A DNA stretch of 64,000 nucleotides from Rheinheimera sp. A13L (GTDB lineage Bacteria; Pseudomonadota; Gammaproteobacteria; Enterobacterales; Alteromonadaceae). Of this stretch, positions 1 to 9,577 are shown piece by piece. Under the pieces are notes generated by a model. The model made no database searches, was not told the DNA's origin, and saw nothing but the letters and a program-made list of their open reading frames with translations. The stretch's first letter is position 1. Each line of letters begins with the position of its first letter. The stretch spans positions 1-64,000 of the forward strand of contig NZ_AFHI01000014.1 of NCBI RefSeq assembly GCF_000217935.1. Reading direction: 5' to 3'. The translations under genes and the position numbers were made by a program.

Positions 1-57
1 CGAGATCGTTCGCTCAGAAAAAAAGCAAAGCGTGCAAAAAAGAGACTTTTTCTTCCC

Positions 58-342
58 CTAAACAGGAATACGCAGACTATTGTCGACCTTTTCAGGGCCT
101 CCAATCATTTCATCGTACGCAGATTGATGTTGTAACCAGGATTTTTTGATAGTTGCATCAGCCAAAGATTGTTTCACCTGCTCCACACTCAAAAAACGTT
201 GAGGTCTGTTCTCAGCGTCAACCAAAAAGGCAACTCTGTCATCATAGTCTACCTGAGCCAAATAGATGCCCATTTCAACTGAATAGATCACAAGCTCGTT
301 AATCACCACATCCTGACGGTTAAGGTGCTCCAGTCTGTGCAT
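58..342 (-). CDS. DUF6482-like small protein
   Basis: A 94-residue soluble protein with no signal peptide or membrane segment. The C-terminal half carries a HQSAYDEMIG segment that I associate with the DUF6482 family of short gammaproteobacterial proteins. Family function is unknown, so none is assigned. It stands alone: the next gene is the porin, 110 bases downstream in plus coordinates and on the same strand, separated by a strong hairpin. The start at the ATG near 342 is the only good in-frame start. The family assignment is from memory; that the ORF is a real gene is more certain. Confidence 0.6.
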   Translation of the reverse strand: MHRLEHLNRQDVVINELVIYSVEMGIYLAQVDYDDRVAFLVDAENRPQRFLSVEQVKQSLADATIKKSWLQHQSAYDEMIGGPEKVDNSLRIPV

Positions 343-412
343 AATACAATCCTCATTAAAGTAACTTTATTACTCTACGAGGCAGGATTCAGTCTGGATT
401 TATTTAGAAGTA

Positions 413-438
413 GAAAGGACGACTAAAGTCGTCCTTTC
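413..438 (-). terminator. Hairpin terminator of the porin gene
   Basis: GAAAGGACGACT (413-424) and AGTCGTCCTTTC (427-438) are perfectly complementary around a two-base centre. The hairpin lies just past the stop codon of the minus-strand porin gene. No long U run follows, so its strength as an intrinsic terminator is uncertain. Confidence 0.6.
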
Positions 439-451
439 TGTGGAGGGGTAA

Positions 452-1609
452 TCAGAAATCGTATTTAGCACTAAACTGCACGCGATTTAGATCACCTTCG
501 TCTCCTGACAGGATTTCGCGGGTAGCGTGACGCAGCTCTACACCGAACATCAACTTACTGGCTGCTTGATAGATAAGGTTGACTGCATAACTGCTGGTAT
601 TGTCTGTTACAGCTAAACCAGTTAATTGTGCGTCATTATCAATATGCTGAGCTGAATAAATCAGGCTTGAACGCCATTTATCGGCCCAGGCATGTTTATA
701 AGCCAACGCATAACCCGTGACTTTAATCGCATCCAGTTTGCCTGCAGCGTCAAGCACTGCATCGTTGCTGGTGTTTAACCCTATATAACGCCCTAAACCT
801 TCGCCACTATTAATAGTGAAACGAATATCGTCTGTGGCTGAGATATTGTATTTGCCTGACAAAGACACTGCATAACCATTAGTGCTGTCATCCAGACCAG
901 CAGACTCAATAGACAGCTGGCGAGCCATCACAGCCAGCGCCACAGAACCCCAACTTGCTGCATGATGATATTTAACGACCACATCTGGCACTGAGTTATC
1001 GTCAGTTACTATACGGGCACCACCACCATTTGGAGTCACAGTTGTTTCAGGATTTTCCAACGCCACTTGCCAGCCGCCATTGGTATAACGGATCTGTGCT
1101 TGACGGTTGAAGATGGCACCATCCGTATTACCTACGAAATCCAGACTATCGGGTAAAGAAGCGACATCCATAAAGGTTGACCAGGTTTGTCCCATCAGCC
1201 AGTTCTCATAACTTAAAAAGGCATGGCGAATTTCCGGGGCATAACCATTACTAATACGTTCATCGCCAATAGGAGTCGACATCATGTCAAACTCGATCAT
1301 GCCCGTCACCTTTTTACCATTATCTAAGGTTGTGGCCGTCTTAAAGAAGAAACGTGATTGGCGGGCATGAGTGTCGAATGTAGCGGACTCACCCTCTCCA
1401 CCGACTGGCGTGAGGCTTGGAACATAAAAGTCACGGCCTATGCCTGTGGCAATTTGACCATCGGACGTATCTGTCCACATAGTGTCGAGTTTAATGTAAC
1501 CACCATAAGTAAGTTCTGTGTCACCAAATGTCACTGCGGCCTGAGCCTGAGAGCAGAGCCCGGCTAAAGCTAAAGCGACTAAGCTGGCAAGAGTTTTTTT
1601 CGTCAGCAT
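452..1609 (-). CDS. DcaP-like outer-membrane porin
   Basis: A predicted outer-membrane beta-barrel of about 385 residues. The N-terminus is a classic signal peptide ending in SQAQA, followed by VTFGDTELTYGGYIKLD, and the protein ends in KYDF with a terminal aromatic residue, as porins do. The pattern (GGYIKLDTMWT, RQSRFFFKT, EIRHAFLSYENWLMGQTWSTF) matches DcaP-family trimeric porins. The ATG at 1609 is chosen because AGGAG lies about eight bases upstream; an in-frame TTG further upstream would place that Shine-Dalgarno inside the coding region. It is transcribed divergently from acs, so it may serve uptake of small organic acids. That role is inference from position. Confidence 0.8.
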   Translation of the reverse strand: MLTKKTLASLVALALAGLCSQAQAAVTFGDTELTYGGYIKLDTMWTDTSDGQIATGIGRDFYVPSLTPVGGEGESATFDTHARQSRFFFKTATTLDNGKKVTGMIEFDMMSTPIGDERISNGYAPEIRHAFLSYENWLMGQTWSTFMDVASLPDSLDFVGNTDGAIFNRQAQIRYTNGGWQVALENPETTVTPNGGGARIVTDDNSVPDVVVKYHHAASWGSVALAVMARQLSIESAGLDDSTNGYAVSLSGKYNISATDDIRFTINSGEGLGRYIGLNTSNDAVLDAAGKLDAIKVTGYALAYKHAWADKWRSSLIYSAQHIDNDAQLTGLAVTDNTSSYAVNLIYQAASKLMFGVELRHATREILSGDEGDLNRVQFSAKYDF

Positions 1610-1735
1610 TGTTTTCTCCTGGTCCAAGTTAAAATGTTGTTATTGTCTGTACCACCGCTCAACTTTGGTTTGCTTTTGCCAAAGCGACAATTAGCCTTTA
1701 GTCGCAGATTGTTTTTTATTCAGTTGCAGCAAAGA

Positions 1736-1768
1736 CGTCTGAGGTTGACTTGGCTAGACTAAGGTCTA
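1736..1768 (+). promoter_or_regulatory. Candidate acs upstream operator (CrbR-type?)
   Basis: CGTCTGAGGTT (1736-1746), followed at once by GACT, also occurs upstream of the DUF4212/symporter operon (9578-9588). Just downstream, TAGAC-TAAG-GTCTA (1755-1768) is an inverted repeat. Both sit 100-135 bases before the acs start. A shared motif before two acetate-related transcription units suggests a common regulator, plausibly the nearby LuxR-type regulator. The link to that regulator is inference. Confidence 0.4.
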
Positions 1769-1870
1769 ATGTTGTTAGCAGCTTAAAAAAGGTAGAACAA
1801 GCACAGCCATAACAGGTGGTTGTCGCTATTGGACTAAGCCACCGAGCCTACAAGACAGGGGAATATTAAA

Positions 1871-3820
1871 ATGAGTCACGCCCAGCTTTATCCGGTACCA
1901 GAGCACACCAAAGCAAAGACTTTGGTGACTAACGAACAGTATCTGGCGATGTACGAAGAGTCGGTGAATCAACCGGACCAATTTTGGGCTACACATGGCA
2001 AACGGATCAGTTGGTTTACTCCTTTTACCAAGGTAAAAGACACCAGCTTTGATTTAGGCAATGTGCATGTCAACTGGTTTAGCGATGGCAGCCTGAATGC
2101 GAGTTATAACTGTCTGGATCGCCATCTGCCAGAGAAAGCCAATCAGGTTGCGTATTATTGGGAAGGGGACGAGCCCGGCGTGCAAAAAGCCGTGACTTAT
2201 CAGGAGCTATACGACGAGGTGTGTCAGCTTGCCAATGCAATGCGCACTTTAGGTGTGGGCAAAGGCGATCGGGTTACTATTTACTTGCCGATGATCCCGG
2301 CTGCAGTTGCCTCATTGTTGGCTTGCGCCCGTATTGGTGCTATTCACTCTGTCGTTTTTGCCGGATTTTCACCTGACGCTTTAGGCAGTCGTATTCAGGA
2401 CTGTGATTCAAAATTAGTCATCACGTCCGATCAGGCCGCCCGTGGCAGCCGTCTAACTTATTTAAAAGACAATACAGATCAGGCATTAGCGCACTTGGGT
2501 GACGCTAACCCGGCTAAGCATGTGATAGTAGTTAAACATGTGGGTGAAAATATCGATTTTCATCAGGGCCGCGACTTGTGGTATCACGAAATTCTGGCAA
2601 AAGAGCCGAAGCACTCTGAACCTGAAGTCATGAACGCTGAAGATCCACTCTTTATTCTTTATACCTCAGGCTCAACCGGCAAACCTAAAGGTGTTCTGCA
2701 CACGACAGGTGGTTATATGGTCTGGGCTTCGATGACACATCAGTATGTGTTCGACTATAAAGAAGGTGATATTTACTGGTGTGCCGCTGATATTGGCTGG
2801 GTCACAGGACACACTTATATAGTCTATGGCCCTCTGGCCAATGGCGCGACCAGTGTTTTATTTGAAGGCGTCCCCACTTACCCTAGTGTGAAACGTATTG
2901 CTCAGGTGGTTGATAAATACAAAGTAAATATCCTTTATACAGCGCCTACCGCTATTCGCGCTTTAATGGCGCACGGTACAGTGGCTGTAGACGGCGCTGA
3001 TTTATCTTCACTCTCTATCTTAGGCAGTGTGGGTGAACCTATTAATCCGGAAGCCTGGAGCTGGTATCACGCCAGTTATGGCAAAAGCAACTGCCCTATT
3101 GTCGACACCTGGTGGCAAACAGAAACGGGCGGCATTTTAATTACCCCTCTGCCAGGAGCAACAGATTTAAAGCCTGGTTCTGCGACACGACCATTTTTTG
3201 GTGTCAAACCTGCGATTGTAACCAACGAAGGTGAATTGGTTGAAGGCGTGGCTGAAGGCAACCTGGTGATCCTGGACAGCTGGCCTGGTCAAATGCGTAC
3301 TGTGTTTGGTGATCATGAACGTTTTGAACAGACGTACTTCAGCACCTATAAAGGTATGTATTTTACCGGCGATGGCGCTAAACGTGATGAAGACGGTTAT
3401 TACTGGCTGACAGGCCGTGTCGATGACGTACTGAATATTTCAGGTCACCGTTTAGGCACAGCTGAAATAGAAAGTTGCCTGGTGGCTCATGATGCAATTG
3501 CAGAAGCCGCTGTAGTGGGTTATCCACATGACATCAAAGGCCAGGGTATTTATGTTTTTGTCGCCCCTCGTGTGGGAGTAGAGCCCAGTGACGAGCTGAC
3601 TAAAGCAGTACGCGATTGGGTACGTCGTGAGATCTCCCCTATTGCTGCACCTGATATTATTCAATGGACCCCGAGCTTGCCAAAAACCCGTTCTGGTAAA
3701 ATTATGCGCCGGATTCTGCGTAAAATTGCGGCCAACGAATACGATCAGTTAGGCGATATCTCGACTTTAGCCGATCCATCAGTTGTGGAACATTTGATCC
3801 AAAACAGATTAAACCGCTAA
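1871..3820 (+). CDS. acs: Acetyl-CoA synthetase Acs
   Basis: AMP-forming acetate:CoA ligase (EC 6.2.1.1), 649 residues, the usual length. It converts acetate, ATP and CoA to acetyl-CoA through acetyl-AMP in the cytoplasm. The ATP-binding P-loop-like motif [11 protein letters not shown] starts at residue 264. The A10-region motif [10 protein letters not shown] contains the catalytic lysine at residue 610, the position that is acetylated by Pat-type enzymes and deacetylated by sirtuins in relatives. GGGG lies about ten bases before the ATG. It is flanked by a porin and a LuxR-type response regulator, and a transporter-fused sensor kinase and a symporter operon lie within 8 kb. This is the arrangement expected of the acetate switch. 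Confidence 0.97.
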   Translation: MSHAQLYPVPEHTKAKTLVTNEQYLAMYEESVNQPDQFWATHGKRISWFTPFTKVKDTSFDLGNVHVNWFSDGSLNASYNCLDRHLPEKANQVAYYWEGDEPGVQKAVTYQELYDEVCQLANAMRTLGVGKGDRVTIYLPMIPAAVASLLACARIGAIHSVVFAGFSPDALGSRIQDCDSKLVITSDQAARGSRLTYLKDNTDQALAHLGDANPAKHVIVVKHVGENIDFHQGRDLWYHEILAKEPKHSEPEVMNAEDPLFILYTSGSTGKPKGVLHTTGGYMVWASMTHQYVFDYKEGDIYWCAADIGWVTGHTYIVYGPLANGATSVLFEGVPTYPSVKRIAQVVDKYKVNILYTAPTAIRALMAHGTVAVDGADLSSLSILGSVGEPINPEAWSWYHASYGKSNCPIVDTWWQTETGGILITPLPGATDLKPGSATRPFFGVKPAIVTNEGELVEGVAEGNLVILDSWPGQMRTVFGDHERFEQTYFSTYKGMYFTGDGAKRDEDGYYWLTGRVDDVLNISGHRLGTAEIESCLVAHDAIAEAAVVGYPHDIKGQGIYVFVAPRVGVEPSDELTKAVRDWVRREISPIAAPDIIQWTPSLPKTRSGKIMRRILRKIAANEYDQLGDISTLADPSVVEHLIQNRLNR

Positions 3821-3834
3821 TCTGTTGACAATAA

Positions 3835-3860
3835 GTTGCTAATGTTTAATTAATAGCAAC
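3835..3860 (+). terminator. Hairpin after acs
   Basis: GTTGCTA (3835-3841) and TAGCAAC (3854-3860) form a seven-pair stem with an AT-rich loop just after the acs stop. There is no U run, so it is a weak or structural terminator at best. Confidence 0.35.
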
Positions 3861-3873
3861 AACACTTTAGCTG

Positions 3874-3907
3874 AACCCAGCCTATGCTTTTTAGCACAGG
3901 CTGGGTT
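3874..3907 (+). promoter_or_regulatory. Stable hairpin abutting crbR ribosome-binding site
   Basis: AACCCAGCCTATGC (3874-3887) pairs with GCACAGGCTGGGTT (3894-3907) in 13 of 14 positions around the loop TTTTTA. The Shine-Dalgarno TAGGAG of the regulator starts at the last base of the stem, and the ATG is at 3919. It could end acs readthrough, stabilise the regulator mRNA, or modulate its translation. The sequence does not decide between these. Confidence 0.55.
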
Positions 3908-3918
3908 AGGAGTTTTAT

Positions 3919-4590
3919 ATGGCAAAGTTAATTGTCGCAGATGACCATCCACTGTTTCGAAATGCACTGATCCATGCGATCAGTAATACCTTTGTGACCA
4001 AAGCTACTATAGAAACGGATAGCTTTGAGGCCACCTGTGAAGCCCTGCAGCAGCATCCGGATGCCGATCTGTTACTGCTGGATTTACATATGCCTGGTAA
4101 CTGTGGTTTTTTGGGGCTGATCCAACTTCGTAAACAATACCCTACCCTGCCTATAGTCGTGATTTCAGCCAGTGACGATGTAGATGTGATCAAGCGCGTG
4201 ATGGCTTTTGGTGCTTCCGCTTTTATCCCAAAATCGTCCCATCCTGCAGAAATTGGCAAAGCCTTAAGTGCGGTGATTGACGGAGAGCTCTGGGTTCCAC
4301 CGGCCATTCGTAGTCAGGTGATGAACCAGCAACAACATCAGCCCGATTTAGATCTGGCCGCTAAGGTGGCGGAGCTCACCCCCCAACAATATAAAGTATT
4401 GTTTTATTTAACCGAAGGCTGGCTGAACAAACAGATTGCTTATGATCTACATATTTCTGAAGCGACTGTAAAAGCCCATATCACTGCTATATTCCGTAAG
4501 CTTGGCGTCACCAACAGAACACAAGTGGTGATCCAGGCCCAGCGTCTGCAACTGGAAGCCCCTGCTGACAAGACGCTGGTCGCTCAATAG
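3919..4590 (+). CDS. crbR: LuxR/NarL-type response regulator, CrbR-like
   Basis: A 223-residue two-domain regulator. The receiver domain (about 1-120) has the acidic pair D8-D9, phosphoacceptor D55 in LLLLDLHMPG, and the lysine of FIPKSS. A LuxR-type helix-turn-helix occupies about 150-215 (LTPQQYKVLFYLTEGWLNKQ, then SEATVKAHITAIFRKLGV). In Vibrio and Pseudomonas relatives a regulator of this type (CrbR/ErdR) pairs with the transporter-fused kinase CrbS to activate acs. Here acs is immediately upstream and a CrbS-like kinase is 1.4 kb downstream, which supports the same job. The name rests on context and domain order, not on a search. Confidence 0.8.
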   Translation: MAKLIVADDHPLFRNALIHAISNTFVTKATIETDSFEATCEALQQHPDADLLLLDLHMPGNCGFLGLIQLRKQYPTLPIVVISASDDVDVIKRVMAFGASAFIPKSSHPAEIGKALSAVIDGELWVPPAIRSQVMNQQQHQPDLDLAAKVAELTPQQYKVLFYLTEGWLNKQIAYDLHISEATVKAHITAIFRKLGVTNRTQVVIQAQRLQLEAPADKTLVAQ

Positions 4591-4602
4591 TTTTTGAGCG
4601 AC
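4579..4602 (+). terminator. Terminator hairpin overlapping crbR stop codon
   Basis: GTCGCTCAA (4579-4587) and TTGAGCGAC (4594-4602) form a perfect nine-pair stem; the crbR stop codon is in its loop. It separates crbR from the convergent permease gene. Confidence 0.5.
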
Positions 4603-4643
4603 ACCGGGTTCAACAGAAAGAACTCAAAACGCAACAGGCCTGA

Positions 4644-5708
4644 TTATTCAGGAGTGTTGCTGTGGTGAGGTTGTTGGAACTCATCGATAAAAATCTGCCA
4701 GAACACTAAAAACAGCGCTGCCACCATAGGTCCTAACACAAAGCCGTTAATACCCATCAGGGTAATACCGCCTAACGTGGAAAACAGCACTAAATAGTCA
4801 GGCAGTTTAGTATCACGTCCAACCAGAATAGGTCGTAATATATTGTCAGCCAGACCAATGACTAAAGCTCCATAGGCCACCAGAATAGTAGCAATCACCC
4901 AATCACCTGTGGCATACCAATACAAAGAAACCGGCAACCAGACCAAAGCAGCACCTACCGCTGGCAATAACGACAAACATGCCATCACCACGCCCCACAA
5001 AATAGGTGCAGGCAAACCTAATAACCAAAAAATGAAGCCACCTAAAGCGCCCTGTACTATGGCTACCACCAGGTTGCCTTTGACTGTGGCACGGGTCACT
5101 TCAGCAAACTTAGCAAAAAGTATGCGTTCGCGCTCATCACCTAAAGGCAAAGCCTTGACCATTAACTCGACTAAACGAGGACCTTCACGCAGTAAGAAAA
5201 AACTCAGGTACAACATCAGACATAAGCTCAGGATAAAACCAAAAGTGTTTTGCCCAATGGCCAATGCCTCTTTTGCCAACAAGCGACTGGCCTCCACTGC
5301 ACCTGAGGACATTTTTTCACGCAAGCCATCGGTTTGAATACCAAAGCGACTCAAAAACTCAGTGACTACCGGAAAAGCCTGACGTATAGCTTCAATAAAA
5401 CCGTCCGGATTAATTTCACCACTTTCAATTTTTCCATAAAAGGCCACGCCTTCCTGAATAAAAGCGGCACCAATAGCAAGCACAGGCAGGATCACAACCA
5501 ACATACAAAGCAGCAGAGTTAACAGAGCCGCTCTGTTGGGTTTATCTCCCATCAAACGTAAAATTTTGGTATGAACCGGATAAAAAATGACGGTCATGGC
5601 ACAGGCCCAAAAAATACTGCCCCAAAAAGGTTCAAGCACCAAACCAAAAATCAGGGTCACAATGACCAACATCACTAAAAAAACCCGTTCTTCTAACTTA
5701 GCCAGCAT
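4644..5708 (-). CDS. AI-2E transporter family (PerM/YdiK-like) permease
   Basis: A polytopic inner-membrane protein of about 354 residues with roughly seven to eight hydrophobic segments. It has the hallmark C-terminal region of the family: LPAPILWGVVMACLSLLPAVG, then NILRPILVGR and GGITLMGINGFVLGPM. Members are annotated as AI-2E exporters or YdiK-like permeases, but substrates are mostly unproven and some act in sodium/proton exchange. The ATG at 5708 has GGAG seven bases upstream; an ATG four codons earlier lacks a ribosome-binding site. The gene is convergent with crbR and probably unrelated to acetate control. Confidence 0.85.
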   Translation of the reverse strand: MLAKLEERVFLVMLVIVTLIFGLVLEPFWGSIFWACAMTVIFYPVHTKILRLMGDKPNRAALLTLLLCMLVVILPVLAIGAAFIQEGVAFYGKIESGEINPDGFIEAIRQAFPVVTEFLSRFGIQTDGLREKMSSGAVEASRLLAKEALAIGQNTFGFILSLCLMLYLSFFLLREGPRLVELMVKALPLGDERERILFAKFAEVTRATVKGNLVVAIVQGALGGFIFWLLGLPAPILWGVVMACLSLLPAVGAALVWLPVSLYWYATGDWVIATILVAYGALVIGLADNILRPILVGRDTKLPDYLVLFSTLGGITLMGINGFVLGPMVAALFLVFWQIFIDEFQQPHHSNTPE

Positions 5709-5770
5709 AAAGCGCTCCATTGCTGTTTTTATTCTCTTTGGCTCATTTAATCACAAAGACGGCAAAGCAC

Positions 5771-5967
5771 CTAGGGCGTGTTGACGTTTCGAGATTAAAT
5801 TTTGTTCGTTCTGGCGCCGCCTTGAGCGCGAAAGGAGGAGCGAAGTTTAGTTATTCTAAATGAGCGACGAGTGACAAAGCTCAAGGCGCCGCCAGACGAA
5901 CCCGAAGGGCAGCGCCTGGCCGGCCTTTCTGCTGCAAAAATAACCCTGAAACGTCAACACGCCCTAG
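5771..5967. mobile_element. MITE-like non-coding element
   Basis: A 197-base stretch between the permease and sensor-kinase genes is bounded by a perfect 20-bp terminal inverted repeat: CTAGGGCGTGTTGACGTTTC at 5771-5790 and its complement at 5948-5967. The interior has a second, imperfect inverted repeat (TTCGTTCTGGCGCCGCCTTG against CAAGGCGCCGCCAGACGAAC). No ORF is credible inside. The self-complementary outer CTAG may be the target-site duplication. This is the form of a miniature inverted-repeat transposable element moved by a transposase encoded elsewhere. Confidence 0.7.
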
Positions 5968-5975
5968 AGACTGTA

Positions 5976-8900
5976 TTACGAACGTTGATTTTTTAAATGA
6001 TTAATACCAGCCCGCAGTGCCGCAGGTTTGATAGGTTTGGCTAAAAACAATAAACCCGCAGCTTTAGCCCGTAAGGCTAAATCAGGTTCTGGCGCTGCTG
6101 AGACTAAAATGCCAGGCACTTTGCCCCAGTACTGCTGCAGCTGTTGATACAATTCCAGACCATTTAGTCCCTGCCCCAATTGGAAGTCCAGAATCAATAA
6201 GTCTGGTTTAGCTAAGGCAGGAGCTTGCTCTAACAACTGCTCTGCACGGACATAACTCTTCACCTCCCCAAGCTGCCACTGCTCCAGTAATACCCGAAGT
6301 GCCGCCAGATTCGAGCTGTCATCGTCCACACAAAATACCTGCCATTGCGGTAAAACAGAGCTTTGAGTCTCTGCCACACTCTGCTCTGCTGCTATTGCCT
6401 GATCAGATGCCAGAGGCAAATACAAACTAAAAACGGTGCCTTTACCCACCACAGACCGAACCTCCAGTTTGTGGCCCAACAATTTGGTCATTCGTTGTAC
6501 GACCGCAAGACCAAGGCCAACGCCCTGCTGCCCTCTGGCCGTGCTGTCGACTCGGTAAAAATCATCAAAAATACGTTTTAGTTCATGCTCTGCCACACCA
6601 GGGCCTGTATCCCATATTTGCAACAACAGCAGTGTCCCTCTTTTACGACAAGACACCAGAACCTGGCCAGATGGTGTGTATTTAATCGCATTACTTAAAA
6701 TATTCTGCAGAATACGCCGCAGATAGGTCGCATCACTTTGCACTTGCCATTCGCCAAAATGAGTCCGAAGTTTCAGTTGCTTCTGATCAGCCAGCCAACT
6801 GAATTCATCTGCCAGCGGTTGCAAAATGCTGTTTAGCGCCACCACCTGAGTTTTTGGCTGTAAACGCCCGTCATCCAGCCGGGCTATATCCAGCAAAGTA
6901 GCAATAAGCTCCTCAGTGGCTTTCAGCGAATTATCTAACTGATGAATAATTTTTTGCTGACTTGTTTCTGCACTCTGATCCTGCAAAGCCGCAGTAAAAA
7001 GACGGGCAGCATTAAGCGGCTGTAAAATATCGTGGCTGGCTAAAGCCAGAAAACGGGTTTTTGATACATTGGCCGCTTCTGCCTCTGCCTTGGCTTGCAA
7101 TAACTGCAACTCAGTCGCGCTGCGGCGTGTCACCTCTTCCACCAGTTCCTGATTCATTTCACTGATGCGCTGAGTCCGTTCCTGTACCCGCTGCTCCAGA
7201 TGTTGTTTAGCCTCAGCCAATTGCTGCACAGCCCGCACATGTTCGGTAATGTCGGTAAAGCTGGTAACAAAACCCCCACCAGGTATTGGATTGCCACGCA
7301 TTTCTATCACAGAGCCATCAGGCCTGACCCGCTGAAACACATGAGAAGTACCATTTTGCATATGAGCAATACGTTTGGCCACATGCTCTTCAGGTGCGCC
7401 TTCGCCAAAAAGTCCCCGCTCGGCGTTAAAGCGCACTATATCCGCCACAGGACGGCCAATACGGATCATGCCATCCGGGTAATCAAACATTTGCAGATAA
7501 GCTTTGTTCCAGGCCACCAGTTTCAAATCCCGGTCTACCACACTGACGCCCTGGCTTAAATGCTCCAGAGTTGAAAACAAAATTTTGCGGGAGAACTGGA
7601 TCGCCTGAGTTGTATCATCAAACAGAGTAACAACATCTTCCAGCTCCAGTTGCCTGCCTTCTGTAGCAGCGCTCACCACGGCCAGCGCTGAAGCAGCACC
7701 TATCACCCCTGCCAGCTCCCGCTCAACAAAAGCAATAAGTTCAGGCCCTGCAATACTGTCTGTTAAGTCAAGGTCAGGAAAACGACGTTGGAATTCTGCC
7801 ATAGCTTCGTTGCATCGTTGAGCCCCGATAAAACGTTCCAGCAGCATGGTAATATCGGCCCTGCGAACCCTTGCTCGCCTGACTGGTGTTTCTTTGTGTT
7901 CAAGTGGCAAGGTAGGTTTAACAAAAGCAGCAGCCTGCAGACGGTCTTTTAAATTCACGTTAACCAGCATGGAAAACAGCAGATAACAGGCCAGATTTAA
8001 TCCTAAAGACCAGATCACGCCATGACTTAAGGTATCCAATTGCATACCAAACAGAGAGGTTGGTTTTAAAGCCTCAATACCAAATAAACCTTGTTGCAAC
8101 ACCGTCTGTTCAAGCACTCCTACAGCAGCCAATTGTGGCACCATCAGACAGAAAAACCACAAAGCAAAACCAACAGCCACTCCGGCGTAAACACCAAAGG
8201 CATTGCCGTGACGCCAATACAAACCACCGACAACGGCTGGAGCCAGCTGAATAGCCAAAGCAAAGGCTAATAATCCTGTTTCTGCCAATTCATAATTACG
8301 GGCAAATAAAGCGTAGTAGCCATACGCCAGTACCATCACCACAATAATCATGGTGCGGCGTACCAACAAAATCAGACCGCTGTAGTCTTTAATACGCTGA
8401 CCATGGCCTGGACGACGTAAAATGGCGGGCATCACCACGTCATTACTGATCATGGTACTCAATGCCAGTGTAGAGATAATAATCATTGAAGTTGCTGCGG
8501 AAAAACCGCCAATAAACACCAGTACACTTAAAGTATGCCAACCGGATTTTTCCGGGATCAGCAATACAAAACTATCAGCCAGATGCTCCTGCCCTGGAAA
8601 TAAATGCATGCCAGCCAAAGCAATGGGGATCACCACCAGTGTGACTAACAATAAGTAGCTGCTGTACCAGCGTTTGGCATGGCGTAAATGCCGGTGATCG
8701 ACATTTTCGACAAAAGCGACATGAAACTGACGGGGAAGTAGAAAAATAGCCGTCATCGCCAGTAGTGTTTTAATAGCAAAAGAAAACCAGCTGTTATGTT
8801 GTGTGCTGTGTTGCAGGTGGCTGGCATGATCAACAAAGTCGCGGACTCCGACCTGATCAGGCAGTAGCAACCAATAGGCCATCAACGCCAGACAGAGCAG

Positions 8901-9512
8901 AGCAAATAACTTCACCACAGATTCGAAGGCAATAGCCACCATCACACCACGGTTTTGCTCCGTCAGTTGTACTTTGCGGGTGCCAAATAAAATAGCAAAG
9001 ACAGTCATAGCCATAGCACTAAACCAGGCGGTGTCCTGCCACCAGGGCAGAGACTGATCAGATAAATCATGCCCCAGCAGCACCTGATAGGAACTGGCGA
9101 CGGCTTTTAATTGCAAGGCAATATAGGGGATCACCACCACCAGACATAACAAGGCAGTGACTAAAGCAATGTTTTTACGTTTACCATAACGGGCACTGAT
9201 AAAGTCAGTAATAGAAGCCACGTTTTGTTTTTTCGCCACATACAACAGCTTAAACAAAAACGGCTGAGCAAACAGAAACACCAGTACAGGTCCGAGATAA
9301 ATCGGAATATAGTCCCAGCCCTGAGTCACAGCTGTACCTACAGCGCCGTAGTAGGTCCAGGAGGTGCAATACACAGCCAAAGCCAGGCTATACAGCAGCC
9401 CCCCATACTTTCGTAGTAGTTGATCGCCGGCATGGCGTTCGCCCCAGTTTGCGATAAAAAACAGTAAACCTACATACAACAAGGCCAATAAGGCGACTAT
9501 CCAGGCTGACAA
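5976..9512 (-). CDS. crbS: Transporter-fused hybrid sensor kinase, CrbS-like
   Basis: An inner-membrane sensor of about 1178 residues. The first ~500 residues form a sodium/solute symporter (SLC5-type) domain with many membrane helices. Then come a linker, a PAS domain (about 645-755), a coiled coil, and a histidine kinase with its phospho-histidine in LASHDILQPLN (about 827). The ATPase has SNAIKYTPSG and GVGLGLAVV, and a C-terminal receiver has its aspartate near 1108 (LLILDFQL). This is the CbrA/CrbS architecture. An ATG 19 codons upstream exists, but AGAGGGGAG lies six bases before the TTG at 9512, so TTG is the likely start. With the CrbR-like regulator it should control acs and the adjacent symporter operon. 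Confidence 0.88.
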   Translation of the reverse strand: MSAWIVALLALLYVGLLFFIANWGERHAGDQLLRKYGGLLYSLALAVYCTSWTYYGAVGTAVTQGWDYIPIYLGPVLVFLFAQPFLFKLLYVAKKQNVASITDFISARYGKRKNIALVTALLCLVVVIPYIALQLKAVASSYQVLLGHDLSDQSLPWWQDTAWFSAMAMTVFAILFGTRKVQLTEQNRGVMVAIAFESVVKLFALLCLALMAYWLLLPDQVGVRDFVDHASHLQHSTQHNSWFSFAIKTLLAMTAIFLLPRQFHVAFVENVDHRHLRHAKRWYSSYLLLVTLVVIPIALAGMHLFPGQEHLADSFVLLIPEKSGWHTLSVLVFIGGFSAATSMIIISTLALSTMISNDVVMPAILRRPGHGQRIKDYSGLILLVRRTMIIVVMVLAYGYYALFARNYELAETGLLAFALAIQLAPAVVGGLYWRHGNAFGVYAGVAVGFALWFFCLMVPQLAAVGVLEQTVLQQGLFGIEALKPTSLFGMQLDTLSHGVIWSLGLNLACYLLFSMLVNVNLKDRLQAAAFVKPTLPLEHKETPVRRARVRRADITMLLERFIGAQRCNEAMAEFQRRFPDLDLTDSIAGPELIAFVERELAGVIGAASALAVVSAATEGRQLELEDVVTLFDDTTQAIQFSRKILFSTLEHLSQGVSVVDRDLKLVAWNKAYLQMFDYPDGMIRIGRPVADIVRFNAERGLFGEGAPEEHVAKRIAHMQNGTSHVFQRVRPDGSVIEMRGNPIPGGGFVTSFTDITEHVRAVQQLAEAKQHLEQRVQERTQRISEMNQELVEEVTRRSATELQLLQAKAEAEAANVSKTRFLALASHDILQPLNAARLFTAALQDQSAETSQQKIIHQLDNSLKATEELIATLLDIARLDDGRLQPKTQVVALNSILQPLADEFSWLADQKQLKLRTHFGEWQVQSDATYLRRILQNILSNAIKYTPSGQVLVSCRKRGTLLLLQIWDTGPGVAEHELKRIFDDFYRVDSTARGQQGVGLGLAVVQRMTKLLGHKLEVRSVVGKGTVFSLYLPLASDQAIAAEQSVAETQSSVLPQWQVFCVDDDSSNLAALRVLLEQWQLGEVKSYVRAEQLLEQAPALAKPDLLILDFQLGQGLNGLELYQQLQQYWGKVPGILVSAAPEPDLALRAKAAGLLFLAKPIKPAALRAGINHLKNQRS

Positions 9513-9577
9513 AGCGCACTCCCCTCTGATTTCTGAGGTTACTTTTGGCATAAAGCTGCAGAAAGTCAATGATCTGG

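Noticed and set aside
4909-5337. 142-codon plus-strand frame opposite the AI-2E-family permease
   Set aside because: Lysine/threonine-rich antisense shadow of a clear membrane-protein gene.
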